In this document: positions 1 to 8,758 of the stretch, in pieces | Layout: every line of letters begins with the position of its first letter | Numbering within the stretch: position 1 is the stretch's first letter | NCBI GenBank assembly: GCA_001824635.1 | Contig: MHYB01000060.1 | Coordinates: forward strand, 6,619 to 24,364 | Direction: 5' to 3' | Origin: Planctomycetes bacterium GWF2_50_10 | Lineage (GTDB): Bacteria > Planctomycetota > Phycisphaerae > Sedimentisphaerales > GWF2-50-10 | DNA length: 17,746 nt | Notes under the pieces: generated by a model | Databases searched by the model: none | What the model was told of the DNA's origin: nothing | Seen by the model: only the letters and a program-made list of their open reading frames with translations | Translations under genes and position numbers: made by a program

Positions 1-1581
1 GCAATCTCCCGCCACTGTCCCGTCGAGGCCGTCTGCCCAGTCATAGAACTGGAAATATCTTTTGCCCCGCGTAGATGGCAAAAGTCCATTGACCATAGAG
101 GCCATCTGTGAACCAAGAATTTTCTTCACAATAGGAAATTGATCAGCTGCATATTTTACATTACCGCTGTAAAGCAGATGGTCGGCCAATGCCATGATCA
201 ACACAAGGCTGAAAGATGGAATTGTAACCGAGATTTCGGCAGGCGCGCACAATTCAAGATAACCATCCGATTTCAAACCCTTACCAAGCAGGTCTAGAGA
301 TGCCCCAGGAAAACCATATTCGCCAAAGCAATAGTAGCCACATAATGCCTGGTTGCGGGCATCATTTGCGTAAAGCGCCTGCTCACGCCACGGGCAGTCT
401 TCATAATGTTCGTGCATAGATAATTGCAGTGTGCGTACAGAGGTTTTATAAATAGCGTTTTGCAGCTGGCAGCTGGAAATGAATTCCGATTTGAGTTCCA
501 CAGGATATTCGACGCGGCGCAAGCCTGCATAATGCAGTTTACAACTCGACTTGGATCCGCTGATATGCAGTTGTAAATACCTGCCTGCAAAGCGGGTGAA
601 ATAATGTGTAAATGTCTGGCGACCCTGTTTTGAGATAAATCTGTTTGCGAAATTCCTGCCCCCGACAAACGCCCTGACACGCATGTCATCGAGATGTTCG
701 CCGTATGCAATATCAATAACAGTACCGGTATCAGCGTCTAGCTCGATCTCAAACAGCCCCACCTCTTCCTTGTACAAATCAGCGATTAAATAAACGCCGT
801 CGCTATCAGCCTGAGGCGTTTTGATGGAAATAGGAAAAATAGCTGTGCTTCCGCCAAAAACATCACTTGCATTGCGATAACTTAGGAAAGCATACTGCAT
901 TTGACGGGCTACATCTTTTTCTGCAGCTATATTTTTAAAAAAACCTTGTGTAATGATTTGTACAGCCGCTCGCTCTTTGATTTGCGTGCTCTTAACAGGA
1001 CGCAATTTAAATGTTTTTGCATAAATCTCTGGATTTATATCCTGCTTCTGTATCCGTTTCCAATTGGAAACGGCCATATAATCCGCTTCAAGCCAGTTAT
1101 CACCGGCTCTACTGTCATATTCAAACGAAAAATGCAGTTGCGGCGTTATTCTCGCAAGCCCCTCAGTGCGATAGGATTCATCTTGCCGCCAATATGTATC
1201 AAATCCGCTTATTACTGCCTCGCCGTTTGATTTTATTGCATAAACAATGCCTGGCTCTGAGCAAATATATTGTGCACTGTTTTGCCCTTGGTAATAACTA
1301 AGGACACACAAAACGTTTTTTCCTGATTTCAGGAATTCGCTTATTTCAAGAATATCATAAGTCTTTTCCCAAGGCCAATCGTGAAACTGCCCGTGATGAA
1401 CAAAACATCCGTTGAGCCATAATGCGTAACTTGTATCAGAGCTTATAATGATCTGGGAATCACCATGGACTGTATCGAGCACAAACTCCTGCCGAAACTG
1501 CATATACTGATTCGCGCTTTCATACTTCTCAGGCCAAATCCAACACGCGCTTACTTCTTTAAAAGGATTACTATAACTCAT
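1..1581 (-). CDS. Alpha-L-rhamnosidase, GH78 family (3' end cut by window edge)
   Basis: Predicted inverting glycosidase that releases L-rhamnose from alpha-rhamnosides. The frame is open from ATG at 1581 to base 1, 527 codons without a stop; the C-terminus lies outside the window. Residues about 30-120 form a jelly-roll with the ALWLNG motif, about 255-345 a second beta domain, and the six-hairpin barrel begins near 360. The motif EDCPWREQALYAND puts D395, E400 and D407 at spacing 0/+5/+12, which matches, from memory, Asp567/Glu572/Asp579 of Bacillus sp. GL1 RhaB; E400 would be the general acid. YDWADGLDG (513-521) is also typical of the family. The second catalytic glutamate should lie beyond the edge. 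No signal peptide is seen, so it is probably cytoplasmic. The start overlaps the stop of the upstream transporter as ATGA (1578-1581), and no strong ribosome binding site is near, which suggests coupled translation. Confidence 0.88.
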   Translation of the reverse strand, partial: MSYSNPFKEVSACWIWPEKYESANQYMQFRQEFVLDTVHGDSQIIISSDTSYALWLNGCFVHHGQFHDWPWEKTYDILEISEFLKSGKNVLCVLSYYQGQNSAQYICSEPGIVYAIKSNGEAVISGFDTYWRQDESYRTEGLARITPQLHFSFEYDSRAGDNWLEADYMAVSNWKRIQKQDINPEIYAKTFKLRPVKSTQIKERAAVQIITQGFFKNIAAEKDVARQMQYAFLSYRNASDVFGGSTAIFPISIKTPQADSDGVYLIADLYKEEVGLFEIELDADTGTVIDIAYGEHLDDMRVRAFVGGRNFANRFISKQGRQTFTHYFTRFAGRYLQLHISGSKSSCKLHYAGLRRVEYPVELKSEFISSCQLQNAIYKTSVRTLQLSMHEHYEDCPWREQALYANDARNQALCGYYCFGEYGFPGASLDLLGKGLKSDGYLELCAPAEISVTIPSFSLVLIMALADHLLYSGNVKYAADQFPIVKKILGSQMASMVNGLLPSTRGKRYFQFYDWADGLDGTVAGDC

Positions 1582-3041
1582 AAAATAGTGCTTCGAACCT
1601 TTTCTGATAGTCGTTGATCCAGAATCTTCCGGGTGGACTCAGCCTTTTGCTTGGTGATCGGATAGAACATGAAAACAATGATACCGATTAGTAACGCCGC
1701 TATCTGCCCAATAACAAACAGTGCACGCATTTTAAATAATACATTCGAATTTACAATTCCTGCACTCTCAGCTGATGTGGCATCATACCCTGACCACACC
1801 AAAAGTACACCACCAACTAGTGTAGTTAGCGCCAGTGCGCCTTTCAGTGCCAGGCCATTCACCGCTCCATATACGCCCTCCCGCCGCAAGCCGGTCTCAA
1901 GTTCATCCTCGTCGCAAATATCAGCTACCATTGAACTGATCATAAGCCAACAGCCTTGCATTCCGAGCCCCCATATAAAAGTTGACACAAGCTGCAGGTA
2001 TGGCATTTCTGGCGTCATCGTAAACCAGAGGCTCGCGATTCCAATTGTACCCAGTGCCATCCCGGCAATCATCCCATTTCTTTTGCCCCACTTCACAGAA
2101 AATTTCGTGATAAGCGGCAAGCTTAAATAACTTGTCAGTGCCGAAACTGTCCCGATCATACCGTTCATTGCCGCCGCCGCGATCTTATCACCCCTGTACA
2201 CATAATAAATATTGATATACAAACCCAGCGTGGAACTGGCAAATAACCCAAGTATTATAATTATATACCCAGCACATAGGATCATAAATGGTTTATTTTT
2301 GAGCGTGTAAAGTATTGCCTTAACAATTTTGATCTTTTCCTGATTCTTAGTCGCCCTGTCATCTCGGCAAACCATCGCCGGCGATATTCCCGCTATGATA
2401 ATAATAATTGCAATCCCAATGCTGACCCACATTGCTCCTTTAGCCACATCCCCGTTGAATGTTGGCCGCAGGCAAAGCCAATATAGCCATGGAACCGTAA
2501 GCGATCCAATCAGCCCTATATACATCCGCCATGCCAATACTCGTGTCCGCTCATGATAATCGTTCGTCAATTCATATCCTAGAGCTGTATAAGGCACAAC
2601 ATAAACAGTGTACATCACGAGGTAAACCATCGCTATGCCCAGTATGTACCAGAACATTCCGGAATCCGTACGAACCGGTGGCATCCATAAAAGGGGAAGC
2701 AGTATCGCAGATAGCACTGCCCCTGCGACAATATACGGCCGTCTGCGCCCCCATCGGCTGCGAGTATTATCGGATATGTTGCCCATCAGCGGATCAGCTA
2801 TTGCATCAAGAAATCGAGGAATTGACAATGCAATTCCAAGTTTTACCGGGTCCATCCCAAGTGCAATATTGTACACCGGCAGCGCCAGTGCTATCAGCGT
2901 GCTCATAATATAATTGTCCGCAAGCCCGCCCAATCCCCAGCCGATACGTACTTTCATTGATACATGATTCGTATTTTCGGCTTGGGCCTGTATCACTAGT
3001 TTTTCCGTATTATTCATAGCGCCCTTATAAGCGAGTTTCAT
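1578..3041 (-). CDS. GPH-family (MelB-like) sugar:cation symporter
   Basis: Inner-membrane transporter of the glycoside-pentoside-hexuronide:cation symporter family, 487 aa with about 12 hydrophobic segments, close to the family's usual length. The family signature is clear: RFLDAIADPLMGNISDNTR followed by SRWGRRRPYI (residues about 76-104), with the cation-binding type DP pair. VGWG-like IGWGLGGLADN near 33-43 is the usual start of helix 1. By context it would import a rhamnoside, or an oligosaccharide released by the other enzymes, for the cytoplasmic GH78 and GH106-like proteins on either side (inference). Start choice is uncertain: ATG at 3041 is 7 bases after the upstream stop but has no clear ribosome binding site, while ATG at 3017 (codon 9) has AAGGG close upstream. 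The stop overlaps the GH78 start. Confidence 0.9.
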   Translation of the reverse strand: MKLAYKGAMNNTEKLVIQAQAENTNHVSMKVRIGWGLGGLADNYIMSTLIALALPVYNIALGMDPVKLGIALSIPRFLDAIADPLMGNISDNTRSRWGRRRPYIVAGAVLSAILLPLLWMPPVRTDSGMFWYILGIAMVYLVMYTVYVVPYTALGYELTNDYHERTRVLAWRMYIGLIGSLTVPWLYWLCLRPTFNGDVAKGAMWVSIGIAIIIIIAGISPAMVCRDDRATKNQEKIKIVKAILYTLKNKPFMILCAGYIIIILGLFASSTLGLYINIYYVYRGDKIAAAAMNGMIGTVSALTSYLSLPLITKFSVKWGKRNGMIAGMALGTIGIASLWFTMTPEMPYLQLVSTFIWGLGMQGCWLMISSMVADICDEDELETGLRREGVYGAVNGLALKGALALTTLVGGVLLVWSGYDATSAESAGIVNSNVLFKMRALFVIGQIAALLIGIIVFMFYPITKQKAESTRKILDQRLSEKVRSTIL

Positions 3042-3048
3042 TTACAAT

Positions 3049-6000
3049 CTATCCCGACCAGGTCTCCAGTAGAACAGGCCGCATCAGCCCGTGATTATTG
3101 AGTTGATATTCTCTGCTCCATTGTTCATGATTTGGGCTAAAGCATTCCGGCCCAGTCCACTGACAATATGGAACGTGCAACGGTCCCAATATGTTCTTGC
3201 GCCCGCCTATGATCTCGACCACGATTTCTTTTGCATTTTCAGCCATCGCACTGGTGATATCCGCTGTAAACGGTGCCCATGGCAGCACGAATTTCTGCTT
3301 GCCTACATGTATTGCCGCTGCCGTACAGGCCGCATCCGGAAGGTTCACGCAAATATGCCGCCCGCGATCCAGATGCGAAATAGGAATCGTATATCGTACG
3401 CCGGCAGTATAAAAGTCCAGACCTTGGCCAACCCATGAACCAAGCGCAAGCTTAGTGGGTAAAGGCACGAGTGTTACGTTTCCAGGCGCAACTGGTCTGC
3501 CGCTCTCGATAGCAGCTGTACCGAAATTTCCGACTAGGTATAGATCCTCAATTTCTATGTCGGCACGGTAATCTAACGTGAGTTGTATTTGGTTGTCGCC
3601 GACCTTGAGATAGCCGCGAATATCCAATGTTTTAATTTCTTCATCAACCCACGAACCTGTAACCTGTTTTACAACCTGTCCATTGACGCGTATTAGATAA
3701 TCCTGAGGATTTTCAATTGCAAGTAAACATTCACCAGGTACATCCGTAACATGAAATGGAAATTCCATCTCCACACAGCCGCGAGGTTTTGTGTCCACCG
3801 CGCCCTTGGAATAGAGATACCACGGCTGCTGTTCAATGCCAAGCCGCGTTTCGAGCCCAAACCTCGCTCTTATCAATTCATCAACTTTAAGGGTTGGGAT
3901 CAATTCCGAAAATTCATCGTCATCAAACCTGAACCGGCAATAGTCGAGAGGCATAGTGTTTGGTTCGGTTAATTCTACCTGAAAAGGCCCGGAGTATTCA
4001 CGTACACTGACCAGATTCCCCTTTTCGGATGCTTTCTTAACGATCCCAGGATCAATTCCAATAGTAACAAGTGCTGACCCGCTCGCGTCCAGCTTTATCT
4101 CAAAAGCCACTCCGGCCGGCATCGCTTGCGTCGGAATGAGCGTTCTCTCACCATTTAGCGCATCCCATACTGCCACCGGCGGTCGCACCACAGGTACTGA
4201 AACCTTCAGCGTATGTGCCTTCTTTCGATCATGAGATTGCAGAAACACCAGCATATTAGTGCCGATTTTTCGCTGCATCGCCCAAACCTGCCCGAATTCG
4301 ATGTCGTTCTCAGTTATTGAGATTCGCCGCGGCAATAGGGATTCAACCATGCTGATAAATTCAGCCATGTTCTGATCACAAAGGTGTCCCCGCCTGCTCA
4401 GTACCTCAACTCTGTTGCTCGCGACCCCATCTATATACCGTGCCAGAGACCCGACAAATATTATTTCGCCGCCCTGTGCACTAAATTGTTCCAGAAGTGC
4501 TGCGGTAGTAGCCCGAATTGTGATTTGCTGCCCCAGCACGATAAGTTTATATCGCATTTTGCCCACATACAGCACCCCACCCTCGACTCGTCCATGCCTG
4601 GCAAGGATTGATTCATCGCCGAAGTCCCAGTCATAATGCGCCCCTGTTAGAGCATAAATAATCGAGTTTACACCTTCTTGAATATTCTCTACTTCAGCGT
4701 TTTCTTCATTGTGGCTGAACACACCCCAAGCACTCTCGATTGGGTGTAATACCAGCACGTCCCTGACAGGCTCGCCTTGTGTAAGCATCAGGCTAAGCCT
4801 GCCAAGATAATCCTGCACCTTGCGATAATATTTCCACCATGGGCTGTGATCGAAGATGCTTGCGGGAAAGTCTCTCTTGCCACCCCCCGCCAAACTGTAA
4901 TGCGAAAGATGCGGGCAAAGAAAATTTGCACCCGCCGCGAATTGCCAGTCTGCAATATATTTGTGCCCCTCTAAGGGCCAGTCCCAACCGGTACAGCCGT
5001 ACAATTCGGTCAAAACCCGCTCTTTACCAAGTTGATCCGCCACCGAGCTAACCTGCTTCACCGCCGCAAGTTCCAATGCCTGATCCGTTAGCATATCAAC
5101 GCCAGGCCACTGCATGTATTCATAGATCGGCATACACGCCCCCACCGAACCGATCTGCTTACGCAAAGGCCATTCCCACAGAACATGCCCAGTTAGTTTT
5201 AGAGAATGCTCCTCGCACCAGTCGCCGATCTGTTTTGCAAAATTCTCAACAAATAATTCAGTCAGCGTACGGTAAAAATCATGGCGGACTTTCGAAAATA
5301 ATTCCTTATCACTGAAGAAAAATAGCTCCGGCAGATGCTCAATAATATCATAACCGCGCCGAGTCTTAAATTCTTCCGCAAGACGTGGCGTCCACGGCAG
5401 TCGTTTTGTTCCGTCCACATCTCCGCAAAACCAATGTCCGTAATTAGGCTCATCAGTAAACATGGCAGGAATAGTCATGCCAAAGTCGTTGGAGAATCGT
5501 GCCGCGTATTCCTCGTGTGTAACACGCACAAACTCCGCTACAGCATCAGCGCTTAAAGTATCCAGATATGTACCATCATTCTCCCAAGGGCGCGGCGCAG
5601 CAGTTGTAATTTCAAATGCGATGATTTCGCTGTCTTTCTTGCCAAATACATTCGGCGCAATCGCAGCCGCTACCGATCGCAATGATTGCTCCAGTCCTAC
5701 ATTCCCTCTCGATTCGGTTTTCTGGTATGATTGCATACTGCCTTTTTGATCGAGCCATATAGAAAAAACCGCAAGCCTGCTGCCTCGACATTTACTCTCA
5801 TCCATTGGATTTTGGATCTTCTCGGCCGAAATCAAATGTGTCCGAAATTCAGGTTTTTCACGTGTTATGATCCCGCCGGCATCACCTGAAGGCCATCGGT
5901 CCTCGTCATATAAGTACGCCTTCATTCCAAGCTCACGTGCCTTTTCAATACATGCCTCGATCGCCGAAAACCATTCCGAACCCAAGTATTCTGTTTTTAA

Positions 6001-6171
6001 ACCGTATCGGCTGTGCATAAAAAAACCGCCCATGCCAGCCGCGTGCATACTCTCAATCTGCTTTTTGAGACGTCCCGTTTCAAGCCTGCCGTTCCATGAC
6101 CAGAATGGAGCAGAACGAAATGATGCAGGCGGATTTGACCACATGGACTGAATATCCAATTTATTACTCAT
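3049..6171 (-). CDS. GH106-like glycoside hydrolase (putative alpha-L-rhamnosidase), cytoplasmic
   Basis: Large glycosidase of 1040 aa. The N-terminus APFWSWNGRL (21-30), then GGFFMHSRYGL and AYLYDEDRWPSG (about 48-96), are hallmarks of a GH106-related family of glycosyl hydrolases with a TIM-like barrel. Candidate catalytic carboxylates are E241 in FTDEPNY and E389 in LTELYG (inference). The C-terminal third holds beta domains including a galactose-binding-like fold near the IRVNGQVV motif. No signal peptide is visible, unlike many GH106 proteins, so it probably acts on imported substrate. The frame is open upstream to an ATG at 6333, but that start would bury 166 bases in the symporter gene. 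ATG at 6171 is preferred because it makes a 4-base ATGA overlap with the symporter stop and has AGGA six bases upstream. Rhamnosidase activity is likely from the family and the GH78 partner, but other specificities are possible. Confidence 0.82.
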   Translation of the reverse strand: MSNKLDIQSMWSNPPASFRSAPFWSWNGRLETGRLKKQIESMHAAGMGGFFMHSRYGLKTEYLGSEWFSAIEACIEKARELGMKAYLYDEDRWPSGDAGGIITREKPEFRTHLISAEKIQNPMDESKCRGSRLAVFSIWLDQKGSMQSYQKTESRGNVGLEQSLRSVAAAIAPNVFGKKDSEIIAFEITTAAPRPWENDGTYLDTLSADAVAEFVRVTHEEYAARFSNDFGMTIPAMFTDEPNYGHWFCGDVDGTKRLPWTPRLAEEFKTRRGYDIIEHLPELFFFSDKELFSKVRHDFYRTLTELFVENFAKQIGDWCEEHSLKLTGHVLWEWPLRKQIGSVGACMPIYEYMQWPGVDMLTDQALELAAVKQVSSVADQLGKERVLTELYGCTGWDWPLEGHKYIADWQFAAGANFLCPHLSHYSLAGGGKRDFPASIFDHSPWWKYYRKVQDYLGRLSLMLTQGEPVRDVLVLHPIESAWGVFSHNEENAEVENIQEGVNSIIYALTGAHYDWDFGDESILARHGRVEGGVLYVGKMRYKLIVLGQQITIRATTAALLEQFSAQGGEIIFVGSLARYIDGVASNRVEVLSRRGHLCDQNMAEFISMVESLLPRRISITENDIEFGQVWAMQRKIGTNMLVFLQSHDRKKAHTLKVSVPVVRPPVAVWDALNGERTLIPTQAMPAGVAFEIKLDASGSALVTIGIDPGIVKKASEKGNLVSVREYSGPFQVELTEPNTMPLDYCRFRFDDDEFSELIPTLKVDELIRARFGLETRLGIEQQPWYLYSKGAVDTKPRGCVEMEFPFHVTDVPGECLLAIENPQDYLIRVNGQVVKQVTGSWVDEEIKTLDIRGYLKVGDNQIQLTLDYRADIEIEDLYLVGNFGTAAIESGRPVAPGNVTLVPLPTKLALGSWVGQGLDFYTAGVRYTIPISHLDRGRHICVNLPDAACTAAAIHVGKQKFVLPWAPFTADITSAMAENAKEIVVEIIGGRKNILGPLHVPYCQWTGPECFSPNHEQWSREYQLNNHGLMRPVLLETWSG

Positions 6172-7856
6172 ACTTTTCCTATATGCAATATCAAAGCGAC
6201 TAAAGCAACCAGCGGTATCGCCGCTGTACCAAAACGTAGAATTCGTGAACCGGGGCTTTTTGCCTTTATCGGTACCAAGCTCAGTGTACTGCCCACAATT
6301 AAACTGGCAATCAATGATGCTAGCATGATCCACTGAAAACTCAGCCCCCCCCTGCCGGTAATCACATCCCAGTAAGCCACTATCATCGCCACCGCACAGC
6401 CATAGATCGTGCCGGCTATGGCACCGAACTCATCCACCCATGGCATGAACAGAGCCATGACAAATAACGCACCCATCGGACCCACAAAAAGATTAACCGT
6501 CTTATTTGCTACTTCAAGAATATTGCCTGGCACCTTTCCTATTTGAGTGCTCAGCAGCAAAACCACAATTCCTATTATGACCACAATAACTTTTGCGGAT
6601 TTGACCTGGTGCCCCTCCCCGCTGCTGCGCTTGCCAAAACGGTCCCAGAAATCGGTTTTAAGCACTGCCGTAACCGAACTGATCCCGGAACTCAGGCACC
6701 CCATCGCCGCCGCGAACATTCCCGAAACCACCAGCCCTCCCACTCCCATCGGAAGGAAGTTGGCAATATAATGCGGGAAAAGAAAATCTGCGTTCGCTAT
6801 CGGATCTTTACCGTCCAGCAGTTGTGGATTAGCTCTGAAATAGCCCAGCAGCGCAAAACCAACCAACGCCAGCAAAATGGAAACAAGCACATCAGCCGTG
6901 TTGTTGATTAGAAAAGCCCGTCGGGCGGATTTAGCATCCTTTGTCGCAAGATATCGCTGAATTGCCATCTGGTCCGAGCAGGCAGTGCATATCCACCAAA
7001 CAAAGTACGCTACCATGGTACCCACCACCGTTACCCGCACTTCAGGGTTCAAACTGAAAAAGGGCTGCTGATCCCAGTTCGACGCCCACGAGTGAGGCCA
7101 CCAGCTCCCGACGCCGCCCATACTGATACTGATGCACACCACTGTGAGCACCGCGCCCGTCATGAGAATAAACGCCTGGAATACGTCAGTAATGATCACT
7201 GCACTAAAGCCCCCGATAGATGAATACACTACGGTAACAACTCCGGTAATGATAATTACATACGAGATCACCCATTGCGGCCAGCCCAGCATCACAACGA
7301 TCGCCTTACCAGCAAGATACATAAACAGCCCCATCCACACCAGCCTTGTGGCAACGAAGATCGTCGAGCCCAGCAGCCTCGCACGCATCCCGAATCGCCG
7401 TTCTAGTATTTCATACGCACTGGTAATCGGCAATTTCATAAAAAACGGTATCAGCGCATACCCGGTCAGCAGGTAAATCACCGGGATCGAAACAATACCT
7501 ACCATTATAATCGGACCATGCTTAATCATTTCGCCCGGCCAGGCAAGATACGAAATTGTGCTGATAAGGCTCGCAAACAGTGACATTCCCACCATGAACG
7601 GCTTTGCCGACCGCCCCGCCAGGAAAAACTCCTCCATATTTTTTTGCCGACGTGCAAAATAAACTCCCACCGCCAACATACCTGCCGCATAGATCCCCAT
7701 CACAACCCAATCCGCAAATTGAAGCCCGCGCAAATTTCCGAATTCATTCTGCCTCGTGCCGGTATCCGCCGCCATTGCTGGAATCGCACTTACCATTAAT
7801 ACCAATGTCATCATTGCTGCAATTTGTTTTTTCACTTTTCTTCCCGCAAATATCAT
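6168..7856 (-). CDS. SSS-family sodium/solute symporter
   Basis: Membrane transporter of the sodium:solute symporter (SLC5-like) family, 562 aa with about 12-14 membrane segments. The first 30 residues look like a cleavable signal peptide (hydrophobic MTLVLMVSAIPAMA then AD), a feature of some planctomycete members. Family motifs include FFLAGRS near 77-83, the serine/threonine-rich LFASLISTISYLAWPGE segment (about 93-109), VYSSIGGFSAVIITD, and GCLSSGISSVTAVLKTDF. The substrate is unknown; family members carry sugars, sialic acid, amino acids or carboxylates, and the context suggests a mono- or small oligosaccharide. The start overlaps the upstream metallo-hydrolase stop by four bases, and its stop overlaps the GH106-like start, so it is part of a coupled operon. 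A second, unrelated symporter (GPH) is encoded two genes downstream. Confidence 0.92.
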   Translation of the reverse strand: MIFAGRKVKKQIAAMMTLVLMVSAIPAMAADTGTRQNEFGNLRGLQFADWVVMGIYAAGMLAVGVYFARRQKNMEEFFLAGRSAKPFMVGMSLFASLISTISYLAWPGEMIKHGPIIMVGIVSIPVIYLLTGYALIPFFMKLPITSAYEILERRFGMRARLLGSTIFVATRLVWMGLFMYLAGKAIVVMLGWPQWVISYVIIITGVVTVVYSSIGGFSAVIITDVFQAFILMTGAVLTVVCISISMGGVGSWWPHSWASNWDQQPFFSLNPEVRVTVVGTMVAYFVWWICTACSDQMAIQRYLATKDAKSARRAFLINNTADVLVSILLALVGFALLGYFRANPQLLDGKDPIANADFLFPHYIANFLPMGVGGLVVSGMFAAAMGCLSSGISSVTAVLKTDFWDRFGKRSSGEGHQVKSAKVIVVIIGIVVLLLSTQIGKVPGNILEVANKTVNLFVGPMGALFVMALFMPWVDEFGAIAGTIYGCAVAMIVAYWDVITGRGGLSFQWIMLASLIASLIVGSTLSLVPIKAKSPGSRILRFGTAAIPLVALVALILHIGKV

Positions 7857-8758
7857 TTCGATGTTATCACCGTAAATCCTTCACCGTCACTCTTAATTTC
7901 AATATTGCCGTGTTCCCATGTGCGATATATTTTCATTCCAGCGGCCGTAAGCTGATTGTAAACACGGAGACCCCGTTCATCGCTTGACAGCCACTTCGGC
8001 ATCTGAGCAATTCCGGTCTTTGCTCCCACTTCGCTTATCCAATTTTCACCCGTGCTCCCCGCGCCCGCATGATGCGCGATCTTCAGCACATCGCTGCGCA
8101 CATCAAATCCCTTTTCCAGCAATCGGTTTTCTTCCTCAAATCCCGCATCGCCAGTGAACAACATCGAAAAATTCTTATACTCTAGCCGCATAATAATCGA
8201 ATTGTTGTTGATGTAATTGGGCACGTTTATGTCAGCTTCTGCTGCCGCGTAAACCCTCCCGACCACGCCGTCACCAAGCATCATTTCATGGCCTGCCGCA
8301 ACCTCCTCAATTGGCACATATTGTTGCGCGCAAGCTTGGCGTATCCCCTCTATCAACTTTTTCGAATCTTGCGCATACATACTCTCTCGTTGCTCCATTA
8401 ATTTATTGGGCAGGGTAGACCACAGCACTTTCCCGACCTCAATATCATCCGCCATGATGATCTCTGCCATACCGCCGAAATGATCGTCATGCATGTGGCT
8501 TGCCATCATCCAGTCTATCCGGTTTATACCGTGGCTCCGCAAGAACGGCAATATTACATTCGTCCCATACGTCCCCAGCCCGGCATCGATCAGCATCGTC
8601 TTCCCGCCCGGGGTTATGATCAGGTGTGCATCGCCGATATCAATTTCATTAATGTTAATCGCAATAACACGCAGTGGCGAAAGATTGTCTTTCCGGCATT
8701 CACCACGCCAACATCCGCCTACTCCGATCAATATTACTAAAACCAGTATTTGTCTCAT
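7853..8758 (-). CDS. ComEC/Rec2-like metallo-beta-lactamase-fold hydrolase, putative lipoprotein
   Basis: Soluble metallo-hydrolase of 301 aa resembling the C-terminal MBL domain of competence protein ComEC, without the ComEC membrane channel domain. Metal ligands are visible: HMHDDH gives the HxHxDH motif (H88, H90, D92, H93), D204 in FTGDAG, and H229/H230 in LKIAHHAG. The YRTWEHGNIEIKSDG segment (about 278-292) is the typical ComEC-like end. The N-terminus is a short hydrophobic stretch ending in GVGGC (C16), a lipobox, so it is probably exported and lipid-anchored. ATG at 8758 overlaps the upstream stop as ATGA and has an AGGTGGTGA ribosome binding site. Related stand-alone proteins are thought to be nucleases or phosphoesterases; its role between a glycosidase and a transporter gene is unknown. 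Confidence 0.85.
   Translation of the reverse strand: MRQILVLVILIGVGGCWRGECRKDNLSPLRVIAININEIDIGDAHLIITPGGKTMLIDAGLGTYGTNVILPFLRSHGINRIDWMMASHMHDDHFGGMAEIIMADDIEVGKVLWSTLPNKLMEQRESMYAQDSKKLIEGIRQACAQQYVPIEEVAAGHEMMLGDGVVGRVYAAAEADINVPNYINNNSIIMRLEYKNFSMLFTGDAGFEEENRLLEKGFDVRSDVLKIAHHAGAGSTGENWISEVGAKTGIAQMPKWLSSDERGLRVYNQLTAAGMKIYRTWEHGNIEIKSDGEGFTVITSK

Noticed and set aside
294..716. 140-codon open frame on the minus strand
   Set aside because: It lies in another frame inside the GH78 gene, which has clear catalytic motifs in its own frame across this stretch.
901..1301. Two overlapping plus-strand frames of 96-109 codons
   Set aside because: They are antisense to the GH78 gene, have no recognisable domain and no ribosome binding site worth noting.
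1669..2130. 153-codon plus-strand frame
   Set aside because: Antisense to the GPH symporter; low-complexity Ser/Pro/Ile-rich translation expected from the complement of membrane helices.
6172..6333. Longer N-terminus for the GH106-like protein
   Set aside because: It would overlap the symporter gene by 166 bases, its translation lacks family features, and the start at 6171 has a good ribosome binding site and an ATGA overlap.
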